Shown here: positions 54,412 to 64,000 of the stretch, piece by piece | How positions within the stretch are numbered: position 1 is the first letter of the stretch | Layout: the number at the start of each line of letters is the position of its first letter | Assembly: GCA_013115135.1 (NCBI GenBank) | Contig: JABANP010000123.1 | Span: 62,001 to 126,000 of the forward strand | Source of the DNA: Perkinsus olseni | Lineage: Eukaryota; Perkinsozoa; Perkinsida; Perkinsidae | DNA length: 64,000 nt | Reading direction: 5' to 3' | Position numbers and translations under genes: made by a program | The notes under the pieces: generated by a model | Databases searched by the model: none | What the model was told of the DNA's origin: nothing | What the model saw: only the letters and a program-made list of their open reading frames with translations

Positions 54412-55204
54412 TTATGGAAGAATGGTCGAATATTGTGGCACATCAGTAGGCGCCTCAGTGGGAGCATCAGTAGGAGCCTCAGTAGGGGCGTCAGTGAGAG
54501 CCTCAGTAGAAGCCTCAGTAGGAGCCTCAGTGGGAGCTCCGGTAGGAGCCTCAATAGGGGCGTCAGTGGGAGCCTCAGTTGGGGCGTCAGTGGGAGCCTC
54601 AGTGGGAGCTCCGGTAGGAGCCGCAGTGGGAGCCTCAGTTGGGGCGTCAGTAGGACCCTCAGTGGGAGCTTCGGTAGGAGCGTCAGTAGGAGCTTCGGTA
54701 GGAGCGTCAGTGGGACCGCCAGTAGGAGCGTCAGTGGGAGATTCGGTGGTCATGTCACTTTCACATTTGTAGGGCTCGCCCTCGCAACCCTCATCCACAC
54801 CCTCATAGCAAAGGGTACCGTCAGGCTTGACAATTATACCGAAACAGACTGAAGGGGAAGATCCATGTCTTGCAGTATGAGCCAGTTGTAGAATCTTGAC
54901 AGCTTTCCAGCGAATAACAGATGTCAGAGCAAGTCCACATCGACGAGGTAGTAGAAGCAGTAGTAGTAACAGGGGGTTTATCATCGCACATCACAGGACT
55001 CAGTGTTGCGTCATCACAGTCGCCACTACCATCGCCCGGTTGATAACAAGTATTGGCATCATCGTAGTAGAGGCCGAAGCACACACCATTCTCCTTACAG
55101 TAAGAACTCTCACAGCCCTCGGTGAGGGAGCAGTAATCTTCGCAGTAATAGGTGGCCTCGGCGTGACTGATCAAGTACACACCGAGAATCGCGCTGAACA
55201 GCAT
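54412..55204 (-). pseudogene. Cys-rich family member B with Pro/Thr/Ala repeats, frameshifted
   Basis: ATG at 55204: signal peptide MLFSAILGVYLISHAEA, module 1 YYCEDYCSLTEGCESSYCKE followed by NGVCFGLYYDDANTCYQPGD, a Thr/Ser linker (TTTASTTSS), then module 2 TCSDICYSLESCQDSTTGSY and CKTW. Here the frame is lost: one extra base near 54862 shifts it, and the rest (SPSVCFGIIVKPDGTLCYEG) continues in the next frame, followed by about 30 units of PTEA/PTDA ending VPQYSTILP at 54412. The tail resembles an O-glycosylated, mucin-like stalk. Because everything downstream of the shift is intact, the frameshift may be an assembly error, a recent mutation or recoding. Confidence 0.65.
54440..54745. repeat. 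12-bp-based coding repeat (PTxA units)
   Basis: Minus-strand units encode PTEA, PTDA, PTGA or PTAA. Higher-order periods of 24 bp (GGAGCCTCAGTGGGAGC on the plus strand) are visible. All frames stay open, which produces long false ORFs. Confidence 0.85.
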
Positions 55205-56454
55205 TACGGCGAACGATCAAACAAACCTGATCAGAGTAACCTGCAGCACTCATCCCTCGAGCTCACCATGTACACAACAGAGAGGCCTTCGGGCACCCGT
55301 ATCCGCTGGGGAAGGTGCCAGCCGACATTCGCAGCATCAAATCCCACTTGAGGGGGTTATTACCGCAGGAACAATAAGGGGCGAAAGAAGCGTAACTGTC
55401 GTATCTGGCGGTTTCGGATCTCCGATTGTGAGCCCGCCCGTATTATTTGAAGCGCGGTGCCCTACTCAATTCGTTAGTTTGCTCAACTAGTCGGCTTTCT
55501 GTCAGGATATCACTCGGACTCCAAGTCTTGGAGCTGCGGAAGTGTTCGAACTCATACGATCGTGTCAATGGTGGGATTGAGGCGAGTCTGTCGGTCGTTC
55601 GATACCGGTAGTCTTCGTAGTGGGACGTCATGAAGCAAGGAGAGGGCTACCTTGTTGCCGCTTCAAGCTCATTCTCGCAGCGGTGCACCTTTCACTCAAA
55701 CATTTGGATACAACAAGTTATTCGTACTGAGGAGGCCGCGCTGCTGTCATGAACCTCTGAATCACTGTGAAGTTCTTTTCTCAGCCTCTCGTTAACTGGG
55801 GTTGAGTTACGATTGATTCCCGCATCAACGAAGCATAGATGTCGATACGACAAAACATCGACTCTACATCTGTGAAGGAGGATCATCCAAGCACTGGTCG
55901 TAGAGCGTTGACCAACCGATAACTTGGGAGCATCCAAGGGCATTCAAAAGATGAGGAGCGGAAACAGCCATGTGCAACACCACTGTAGAAAGAGACAGTA
56001 TATTAACCCCGTGAGTAATTTCTGGCGGTTCCAAGGAGGCTGAGGGTGCTTCAAGCAGTGAGAGCATGTGCTCGAGTACCTTCCCGTCATTAACCCTTCC
56101 AACGTTACTAGAAACGCAACAAAATAGAGAGTATGGACCTCATTTATCATACGCCGCTGGCGACGCGAGTTACCACGTCAGGGAGGCTGCATCGCTGAGG
56201 GCACGGAAGCGGCTCCGACCAAGGCCGCTATCGAGTCTGCCAGGAGCTCAGTTTGGAAAGTGCAGCCATCGGATGACCTGCCTCGAAGTGGGAGTTCGAA
56301 GATCAGATCGCTGAGAAAGGGCCAGGGAAACCTCATTCTAGGAAGGACCGGAAGTTGACTGCGTTACGCAGTCTGCGTATATCGATAAGAAGCCTGCTAT
56401 TGGTTCCGCGAGAGCGTTACCAAACAACTTCCTACAATCGGCATCCAAGTTTGA
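55205..56454. other. Intergenic
   Basis: Nothing supported; short ORFs on both strands lack motifs. Confidence 0.45.
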
Positions 56455-56735
56455 ACGAATTCAACTTTTGACGTAGCTCTGAGCAATCATATGCAACTTG
56501 ATCAGTGCAAGTTTGTGATGGTCGGTGGTGCAGACTTCAAGTGATCGATAGTCCCTTCGTTGATGCTCCTCCGGATTTGCTCGTCCTGGGCGCGCCCTTC
56601 TTCACCAAATACGATATCTGCATCCACTCTGATCGGGGATTCATCGTTCTGGAGAATCCAGATAGATCCGGAGAAAGGAAAAATGAAGCCTCTGAAGTTT
56701 GTGGTGGAAGATCGGGAGCCTCTTTGCAGACGTAG
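56455..56735 (+). pseudogene. C-terminal fragment of a pepsin-like aspartyl protease
   Basis: CRLQVIDSPFVDAPPDLLVL then GAPFFTKYDICIHSDRGFIV and LENPD aligns with the C-terminal end of the protease at 60128-61376 (CRLQVIDASSVNLPPDLFIL). Upstream, STFDVALSNHMQL-like sequence continues the similarity in another frame. Both catalytic Asp regions are absent, so this is a truncated relic. Confidence 0.65.
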
Positions 56736-57578
56736 ATTTCGGCACTGTTCTGAGGAAAGTTGGCTTTCTACCGAGATGCATCAGGAAACCAGTTGACGAT
56801 TGAGCTCGCTGCCCCCGAGCGCTAGTGCCTATCGCTCACTCGAAAGTGTGTTCTGTTGTTGCATGCTCGATGATGTTCATGTCATTCCTTTCATTTGCGG
56901 GTTTGAAAATTGCATCATACTGGCAGCCGATGGGACAGGTACCCCTCGTAAGAGACGCCTGTGGAGAACCGCGACCGAGGCCGCGGACGATCCAACACCT
57001 TGTTAGGGGGGAGCCACTTTGCTCACTGAGAAAATGTGGTAAATCTGAGCGATTCTCAGATTCTCACACAAAAAAAATAGGCCCATGTGATGTGGAACAT
57101 CAGACGGCGGATTGCCTCAAATTTGGTTGATTTCTCCAGGCTGATACAGACAGCGAGGAGGGTCTGTACAGACCAGGGACCATCTTCGTCTACTCAATCG
57201 CTGCAATCTTCTCTCCCGGTCTGAGAACTACACTAGAAAATTAAGTTCTCAACTATAATCCTATCGATCACGGGAATTGCAGTCAATCCTCGTATAAAAT
57301 AGCCTCTGACGTACACACTCGAATATCGTGATGTGGGAGAAGAGTTTTTTCCTTCCGCCATAAAGCACAAGCATTTTACTCGAAGTCTGAGATGAAGGGT
57401 GACCAATAACTTCGCGGATCCGACTAAACTGCTCACTACGGAACCCTGCGTATCAATCAACCCCCAATCTCGATCATAACGCAATGCAATTTGCTAGAGA
57501 GCAAATCGACCCTGTCGAATGTCATCAAAAATAATCATTGAAATAGAAAGGAAAACATTCACTACTGTCATTGTCATT

Positions 57579-57986
57579 CTAACAATAATAGGGTTCACCT
57601 TCACAATCATCATCGGTGGGAGCGAAGCAGAGCATGTCGTCCGCCTTCTTGATGATGCCGAAGCAGACCTGAGGTTTCTGCCAGGTCTTGCAGTACGAAC
57701 CCCATTTAGAATCGCGGCACTGAGGCATCTCATTGCAGACATCTTGGCAAGTAGGCTGAGGCTCCGGGCAGGCAACTGGCTCGAGGGTATAATCATCACA
57801 GGAATCCTGCTCAGTCGGCTGGAAGCAGTAACCATCATCCTTATGGTAGAGGCCGAAGCAGACACCATTGCCCTTGCAGTAGGAACCATACTTCGAGTCA
57901 GCACACGCGGCATGACCATCGCAGATATCCTGACAATACTCGGCAGCAGCCACGATCAGAGTGGTGACAGCGAAGACGAATTTCAT
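57579..57986 (-). CDS. Secreted Cys-rich two-domain protein, copy C
   Basis: 135 residues, differing from copy A at only a handful of positions (for example CQDICDG for CQDVCDG, and identical module 2). The flanking 5' sequence GAGGATGGGAGGAAAAGTCA is also shared with copy A, then diverges, so the duplicated block is slightly larger than the gene. Confidence 0.82.
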   Translation of the reverse strand: MKFVFAVTTLIVAAAEYCQDICDGHAACADSKYGSYCKGNGVCFGLYHKDDGYCFQPTEQDSCDDYTLEPVACPEPQPTCQDVCNEMPQCRDSKWGSYCKTWQKPQVCFGIIKKADDMLCFAPTDDDCEGEPYYC

Positions 57987-58019
57987 GAGGATGGGAGGAA
58001 AAGTCAACTGACAGGAAGC

Positions 58020-60127
58020 GATTCAGGTAAGACTCTTACCGTAGGAGAAGAACTGATGAATCTGGGAGACAGCCAAGCGAGAGCGACAACCGAATGGACC
58101 TCTCTGAAAGTTTCAGTTCTGTTTCAGTCTGAAACAGTGTTTCATATACTCACGCAACGGAGGCCATGAACATCAAGTTGCCAAGCAAAACGACCATTGC
58201 AGTTGATCTGACCACAGTGTAGCTGTTCAAGACAAGGCTGAAAGTATAGGAAAGCTGACTTCCTCGAGGAATTCGCGTGAACGTACATTGAATAGCATGA
58301 CGAGGAATGCACGCGATTGCCTGGAGGAAGGAACGCACAGCTAACAGAGGCGCGCAGGAAGCAAGGTGGGTACGCAGCAGTAGTGGAGGTAGTTACCACT
58401 ATAGTGAACCATGATAGCGTCCTGAGACAACGTGGATCTGGAACTTGGAATAATAAAATTTCGTTTAAAACGAATGAGCTAATCGTGAACCTCAGGGAAA
58501 ACGATTGTTGTACACCCTGAGCGTAGCTTTTCTCGCGTATCTTACGGTTTCGTGTACACAATCGTGTGCACGCGTTTCTCTTCCGGGCGCGTTTACGTTT
58601 CCTCTTCACGAGAATGCATACCATTATGCCTCTTCCTCTAACCCCTTACTCAACTCGAAACTAAGGTGAGATGGTTTCACTAAGAGTATTAGAAGCGGTA
58701 AGTTCACTTGAGTAACCAGTAAGCGGTAAGTTCACTTAAGTCGCTCAGACTCATCCTTAAGTCAAGAGCTCTTAAGATCTAACGTTAATTTCTTAAGCAC
58801 GGTGAGTAAGGATGTTAGTTCGTTTCACTAAGCCACGTTCTTAATGACATACTTAAGATTTCGGTAAGTCTCGACCGATCAGCTTTACCCCGGCCTTAGC
58901 CCCGAAAGTGAGTGAAAGTGCATTAATACGCTCCGCTGAGAACTATACCCCCCAGTTTTCAGGTCGCATGAGTACGAAATTCGTACTCAAGCGGCCTGAA
59001 AACCGGCCTGAAATTCGTACTACGGATCCCCCAGGATACGATTCTACACTGATTTTCCTGACTTGCGCTTTTTCGACCAAAAAAATTCGATAAGATCTTT
59101 GTGCAGCGCGGGGGTTCAGATTTGCGCACAACATCTATCTCAAGTCGTCGACTACATCTAAAGATCACGCTTAGTCCGAACTTGAGATCTTACTTAACGT
59201 TGGTCTTGAGGTCAGTTCCCTTACACTTAAGGCTGAGGGACTTGTGAAACGTTCTTGGAGTTTTCTTAAGTTGGTGAGGTGAGGTCTCTAACCTTAAGAT
59301 TCGTCCTTCTTAAGAGGTTAGTGAAAGAGGCCCTTAGATGTTTCCCGAGTAACTCGGAAAGAGTGGAACGCCCCGAATCTTTGCGTGCGAGGAGCGTTTC
59401 TTCCTGTCGGGATTTCTTGGCGAAGACTCGATGGTTTTCTATGAGTGAGCGCTTGTTGTTGGCGAGTGGTTTCGTGGGTTTTCCGAGCTCGGGTCCGGAT
59501 TTCTGGGAGTCCAAAGACCCTGAAAACTTTTCGTACTTGGAACTCGGAAAGCTCAGCACTTGAATCGACAATCGTGAAATCGCCTCAGTCGGAACCGAGT
59601 GACACGATTTCCGAGCTCGGAAAGAAGCTCGGATTTAAGAGCGCACTTTAATTCATGGTTTTTATCCGAGCTCGGAAGAGCCGCTTTTCCGAGACCTTGG
59701 ACTCGGGAATCAGAGCACTTCGAATGGGGGATTCGTAATCGAGTGTTGTCCACGCCAAGGAACGGTAGCATGTAACATGTTCCCACCACAAGTCCGATTA
59801 CACAATTTCCGGATCGACTCCATGGATTGTCACTTTTGTTTTCATATTTCCATTTCAATTTCGGGCGATCGCATTTTTTCCGCTCCCGCTCCACTTAGTG
59901 GTCGAGTTTTCTCCTAATAAAGTTGTTGACCACCCCGCTCGGAATCGGCTGGGTTCCTCGGAGATCGATTCCTCTGACCAAAGATATCGCGAACGTGCAA
60001 CCGAAAAGGGTTCTACCAATTCGCAGCTTAGCCTTGAGTTCGAACGCACCTGCATAGTCAAAGCTTCTGGTAGTCATCAAATCGCGACTGGACATCGTAT
60101 CGTCCGCAGTAGAGCTTCCTTTACGTA
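58020..60127. other. Gene-poor region rich in CTTAAG-type palindromes
   Basis: 58680-59300 contains many copies of CTTAAG/ACTTAAG. An imperfect inverted repeat lies at 58955-59002 (AGTACGAA and TTCGTACT core). 59340-59720 has repeats of CCGAGCTCGG. No supported gene. Confidence 0.5.
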
Positions 60128-61376
60128 ATGCTCCGCTCCGTCGCCCTCCACTCGGCAGCAGTGCGAAGTCCGGCTTCCACCTCGTCGGTATTAACGCTTC
60201 CGATCGAGCGCAATAGCGTAGAGATGACTGCCGATGGTCACCTGGTGAACCTTCTGGTCGACACCGGTAGCTCCAACGCATACCTAGTATACGGTGATTG
60301 GTATGAGTCCATCTACGGGGTCGGCTCCTGCAAGTACCTCGTCTCGGGTTGCTACTTCTGCCCTCCAACTGATCCGTGTACCCGAGACAGTTTGCTGTCT
60401 CGAGGTTTCCACACTGTTGGCTACGGTAGCGGACAGGTCGACGTATTCGTTTATCGAGAAGTGACGTTGGAGATCGCCGGACGGAATATCAGCCACTTTC
60501 TGATGGGCCTGCTTATAAACAGCACGCGTGTAGACGAAGAGATCCAACCGAACGCCATGCTCGGACTAGGCCTCCCACCACCCAAGTTCGATCCAGGGCT
60601 CGGGACAACCTCTTTCGTCGAGCAGCTTGTGGAGGCCGAGGTGCTTGCCCGTTACATTGTTTCGATCCATACGACCAGGTTGTCGGAGGGAATCACTGGC
60701 CAGTTGGTTCTCGGCAAAGAGACGAAGAAAGCTGAAGACACAGTATCACTCCGCCTCGTGGACCTCCCGTCAACGAGTGGTGCAATCGCAGGCGTCATCT
60801 CCGCAGTTTACGTGACGGGTCCCTCCGCCGACCCTGCGGTGACCTGTCATTACGTTCACTTCGACACTGGCTGTGATTCAACTTTCGTCCCCTCGGAGGT
60901 ATTCGCGATCATATTGGAAGCTTTCGAGGTAGAGTTCGGTCCGGATCGCGTCAACTGGAAGAAATCGAGTAGGCCTTCTCCTATGAACGAGCAAGAACTT
61001 GCCGCGTTCATCGATGACGAGGAAGACCTCTGGTTTCGAGAGAGCGTCGCCGAACGGCTTCCCTGCACTAGTCATTCAAGCTGATTCATCGTCCACCTTC
61101 AAGTTACACTTGAGCAACCACGCTCAGGTATGTGAAAGCGGCTGGTGTAGACTGCAAGTGATCGACGCAAGTTCTGTCAATCTCCCTCCTGATCTATTCA
61201 TCCTGGGCCGGTTCTTCTTCCTCGAATACCATCTCACGGTAGACTTGGACCGTGAAATTGTCCTACTAGAGAGCTCCAAGAAGTCCTTAGTGAAGGAGAT
61301 AGGGTCCTCAGAGTGGTGGGAGGAGTCCCGATTCCGCCGCTGCAAGAGTTGCCGCGATCAACCGGAGCAAGATTGA
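60128..61376 (+). pseudogene. Pepsin-like aspartyl protease with one frameshift
   Basis: The frame from ATG at 60128 includes the first catalytic motif VNLLVDTGSSNAYLVYGDWY, a Cys-rich flap region (GSCKYLVSGCYFCPPTDPC), the loop HTVGYGSGQVDVFVYREVTL, the second catalytic motif YVHFDTGCDSTFVPSEVF, and then runs into a stop at 61082. A one-base shift near 61040-61050 restores the family C-terminus GFPALVIQADSSSTFKLHLS and DLFILGRFFFLEYHLTVDLD, with its stop at 61374. Both catalytic Asp residues are present, so only the shift disables it. There is no signal peptide in this frame. Family A1; perkinsids have many such proteases. It is called a pseudogene, with sequencing error or a missed intron as alternatives. 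Confidence 0.7.
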
Positions 61377-62269
61377 GTTCGCTGACCCCTCGAGTCGGGT
61401 TTCCTACTTGTCGAGGGCTCCTGATGCTGTTCATGCGATGATGTCGATGTCACTTCATGTCACTCAATTATGCTCCCGTGTTCATAAGTAGCCCATCATG
61501 ACCAGCCCAAGAAGTCACGGCGATTCCCATTCACAATGCCCCCCGATCAAGGAAAAGATTCTGATTGCCAAAAACCGATTCTTACCTATGGTTCCAGAGA
61601 GTACCCTCTCTCCTCGAACAGCTTAATGCCGTCGGAGACGTCCAGTCCACTTTCTCGGTTCGAGCGTCGGAAATAGCGCGCGGGATAAGTGGTGAGCTGG
61701 CACTCGGCGAGTTTCAGGCATGGACTTGAGATGAAGTACCTCTTGCCCACAGGGATATATTATTAGCTGGGGAAAAATCGTCATAGTTTCTTCCATGATC
61801 ATACAGCATGACGCACATGGCCTTATCAGCAAACTTCGTAAGAGCTCAATGAGCGGCACGCATAACGAAGCAAGGACTCGAGCGTGTGGGAGGTGGGACT
61901 TCGGCTCAGATTGGAGCACAAGGATAGACGACGCGATGATAGATGGGCTTTGTCAGCGGCGGGAGGCCACTCCTGCACCACCCCGTGGGACGCGAGCGCT
62001 CTGTCGAGCAGTCTGGTTGAGGCGGCCCGAACGAGAAGTCATGATACGTATCGATACTGGGCCTGATAGTACCCAAGCCGAGTCCAGGAGTTACGGGAGA
62101 CTATTGTGGCTGACTTAGGTTAAGCACAGAGCTTGCTTGGTTGAATGTTCACCGGTGACGACTCACCACTCTCAACGCAACATAAATGCCCTTCTCAAGA
62201 GCAACCTCGTCCCTTGAATCATCTTAAAAATTATCGAAATAGAAACAAAAAAATCATTTCATTGTCATT
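61377..62269. other. Intergenic
   Basis: Nothing supported. Confidence 0.45.
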
Positions 62270-62680
62270 TTAACAATAAAAGGGATCACCTTTGCAGTGA
62301 GGATCGGTGGGAGCGAAACAAAGAGTCCCGTCGTTCTTTTTGATTATGCCGAAGCAGACCTGAGGTTTCTGCCAGGTCTTGCAGTACGAACCCCATTTAG
62401 AATCGCGGCACTGCGGCATATCATTGCAGACATCTTGGCAAGTAGGCTGAGGCTCCGGGCAGGCAACTGGCTCGAGGGTATAATCATCACAGGAATCCTG
62501 CTCAGTCGGCTGGAAGCAGTAACCATCATCCTTATGGTAGAGGCCGAAGCAGACACCATTGCCCTTGCAGTAGGAACCATACTTCGAGTCAGCACACGCG
62601 GCATGACCATCGCAGATATCCTGACAATACTCGGCAGCAGCCACGAGCACAGTAGTGACGACAGCGAGTACGAATTTCAT
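62270..62680 (-). CDS. Secreted Cys-rich two-domain protein, copy D
   Basis: 136 residues, MKFVLAVVTTVLVAAAEYC signal region. The central 100 residues equal copies A and C, but the C-terminus differs: KKNDGTLCFAPTDPHCKGDP in place of KKADDMLCFAPTDDDCEGEP. It is the most diverged of the three close copies, yet all 12 module Cys are kept, consistent with function. Same strand as the others. Confidence 0.82.
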   Translation of the reverse strand: MKFVLAVVTTVLVAAAEYCQDICDGHAACADSKYGSYCKGNGVCFGLYHKDDGYCFQPTEQDSCDDYTLEPVACPEPQPTCQDVCNDMPQCRDSKWGSYCKTWQKPQVCFGIIKKNDGTLCFAPTDPHCKGDPFYC

Positions 62681-64000
62681 GAGAATCGAATGTTATGTGA
62701 ACTGATAGGATTGGCATATCTCAGACTCTCCACATGAAGCGGACGGATCTGAGAGAACCGGAACGTTCATGCGCCACCAGCATGTTGCTAGTGACGTCAA
62801 AGCATGTCCGAAGCGCATAGAAACAATCGATTGCGTCACGCGATCCTTTTCGGCTCGCACGCACGAACTTGACGCCATCAGTCGTAGTAGATGAGGGTCA
62901 TTACGTCACGCGATTGGAAACATCATATGAATAAGAAATGGGGGATGGTCAGAGCAGAAGGCAGCAGGTCTGTAAGACCTTCAATACAGCACTACTGAGC
63001 CGAGAAGAAAGTATGGAGTCATTTATGGAAAGAAAATTGGGAGAGAGTAAGGAGACAATCGAAGTGACCTGGAGGGGCGACCCGAGCCGGAGAGGAGCAT
63101 CAGAGCGGTTTCATAAAGTAACACAGAAGCTTGGTGCACATACGCTCGAACGAGATGGAATGAGCAGCAGCATTAACGAGGAGATCATCACCACATCATT
63201 ACTACTCACCACAAGGAAGCTCGTCTAGCGAACCTATGCAAACGCGCGCCAGCGAATCGTTGTCCCCTCACTGGGCTAGGGTGATGTGGCCTGCCATTGT
63301 TCATCGCCTCGATGTCGCGAAGGCGGTGAATGAGTGTGGGTGGGCAGTCCTCTGATATTGTGAGGTTGAAGGATGCCTTTTGCCACTGCCAATTGTAGCA
63401 TTGGTTCAACGCGGTTCGCTGTTCTCGACTTGCTCTTCCTCGGCGTCTGATTATTTCTGAAATCTTTACCGTGTGCGAGCTGATTCGGGCAGAGCTCAAG
63501 GACGGAGGGCCATCTAGCGAGAGGTCGGCAAGGGCGGTTCTACGACGAGGTCCTCGTCACAAGGAAATTTTCGAGTCTTTCTCAGGTCGTAGGGGAAAAG
63601 AGTTTGCGACTACCTTTAGACACAGCAGGCTAGTCAATCGAACTTCGCTACTCTAGCGCGTACAGTGGACGTCGTTTGCGTTTGACGCACTAAGGGTGAG
63701 CCCCGCCAACGTTTATCACAAAACTGATCCGTCGCTTATCACGACGTTGGCAAGGCGGGCATGGGTTATGCCGTGTGACGCCCCGACGCAGTACTATGCC
63801 CTTCGTAGCGACCGTGTAATGACAGCCATTGCGTCACCTTGATAACTGCGTCGTTCAACGATGATATGATATTGCTGGCTAAGTTCTCACAAAGTTGTGA
63901 TTTTGAACTCCCAGCGGCATCAACATTGGAGCAATCTGTTGAGCTCCTGAGCGCTTGATTGAAGTCGTCTTTCAGCGGGTTATGGTGCCGGTGGCGGAAG
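62681..64000. other. Intergenic to window end
   Basis: Only short ORFs on both strands (for example 62938-63228 and 63206-63499) without motifs. Confidence 0.4.

Noticed and set aside
54422..54852. Plus-strand ORFs of Val/Gly/Ala/Ser repeats opposite the PTEA stalk
   Set aside because: A 12/24-bp repeat keeps all six frames open; only the minus frame continues from a signal-peptide protein.

Overview
The window is nuclear DNA from a single-celled eukaryote. A perkinsid alveolate (Perkinsus or a close relative) fits best. The evidence is a decayed 18S rRNA copy of alveolate type, very short spliced introns (about 36-110 nt), head-to-tail gene duplicates with tiny spacers, pepsin-like aspartyl proteases and small secreted Cys-rich protein families. 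This is inference from sequence character; no database was searched. Exon boundaries below were read by eye from GT..AG signals and reading-frame continuity, so large spliced genes are given as spans.

Layout. 0-4.9 kb: a broken and an intact copy of a two-domain secreted protein, then gene-poor DNA with near-perfect hairpins. 5.0-7.3 kb: an 18S rRNA pseudogene split by a Tc1/mariner element with about 212-bp inverted termini and a TA target duplication. 9.2-11.9 kb: two near-identical V-ATPase proteolipid (subunit c) genes in tandem. 12.5-16.2 kb: compact minus-strand genes (a CAMK/CDPK-like kinase, a small unknown protein, a SNRNP27-type tri-snRNP protein, an unknown ORF) and tRNA-Trp. 16.2-28.9 kb: one intron-rich plus-strand ATG2 gene (autophagy lipid-transfer protein) with complete tRNA-Cys and tRNA-Pro genes inside its introns. 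30.1-37.6 kb: a secreted protein, a GT31-type glycosyltransferase, an RRM protein and a histidine acid phosphatase. 38.2-49.1 kb: minus-strand, intron-rich genes, probably helical-repeat (RAP/FAST-like) proteins, with two copies of a 259-bp MITE. 49.7-52.2 kb: a plus-strand gene with a C-terminal membrane anchor. 52.3-64 kb: an AT-rich island, four minus-strand genes of a secreted Cys-rich family, and a frameshifted aspartyl protease plus a fragment of a second one.

The most unusual feature is the intron content of about 16-51 kb. Introns of several unrelated genes on both strands repeatedly carry the same short sequences, in both orientations: (i) tRNA genes and tRNA T-arm (B-box) fragments, (ii) a D-arm/A-box-like motif AATTTCGTGGCGC, (iii) a 14-mer GWATCTTWGGTYGA, (iv) an 11-mer GCGGAGCGAAG, and (v) a roughly 65-nt element. 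Some whole introns of 36-44 nt are little more than a tRNA 3'-end sequence flanked by coding exons. This looks like a set of introner-like elements, part of them tRNA-derived.
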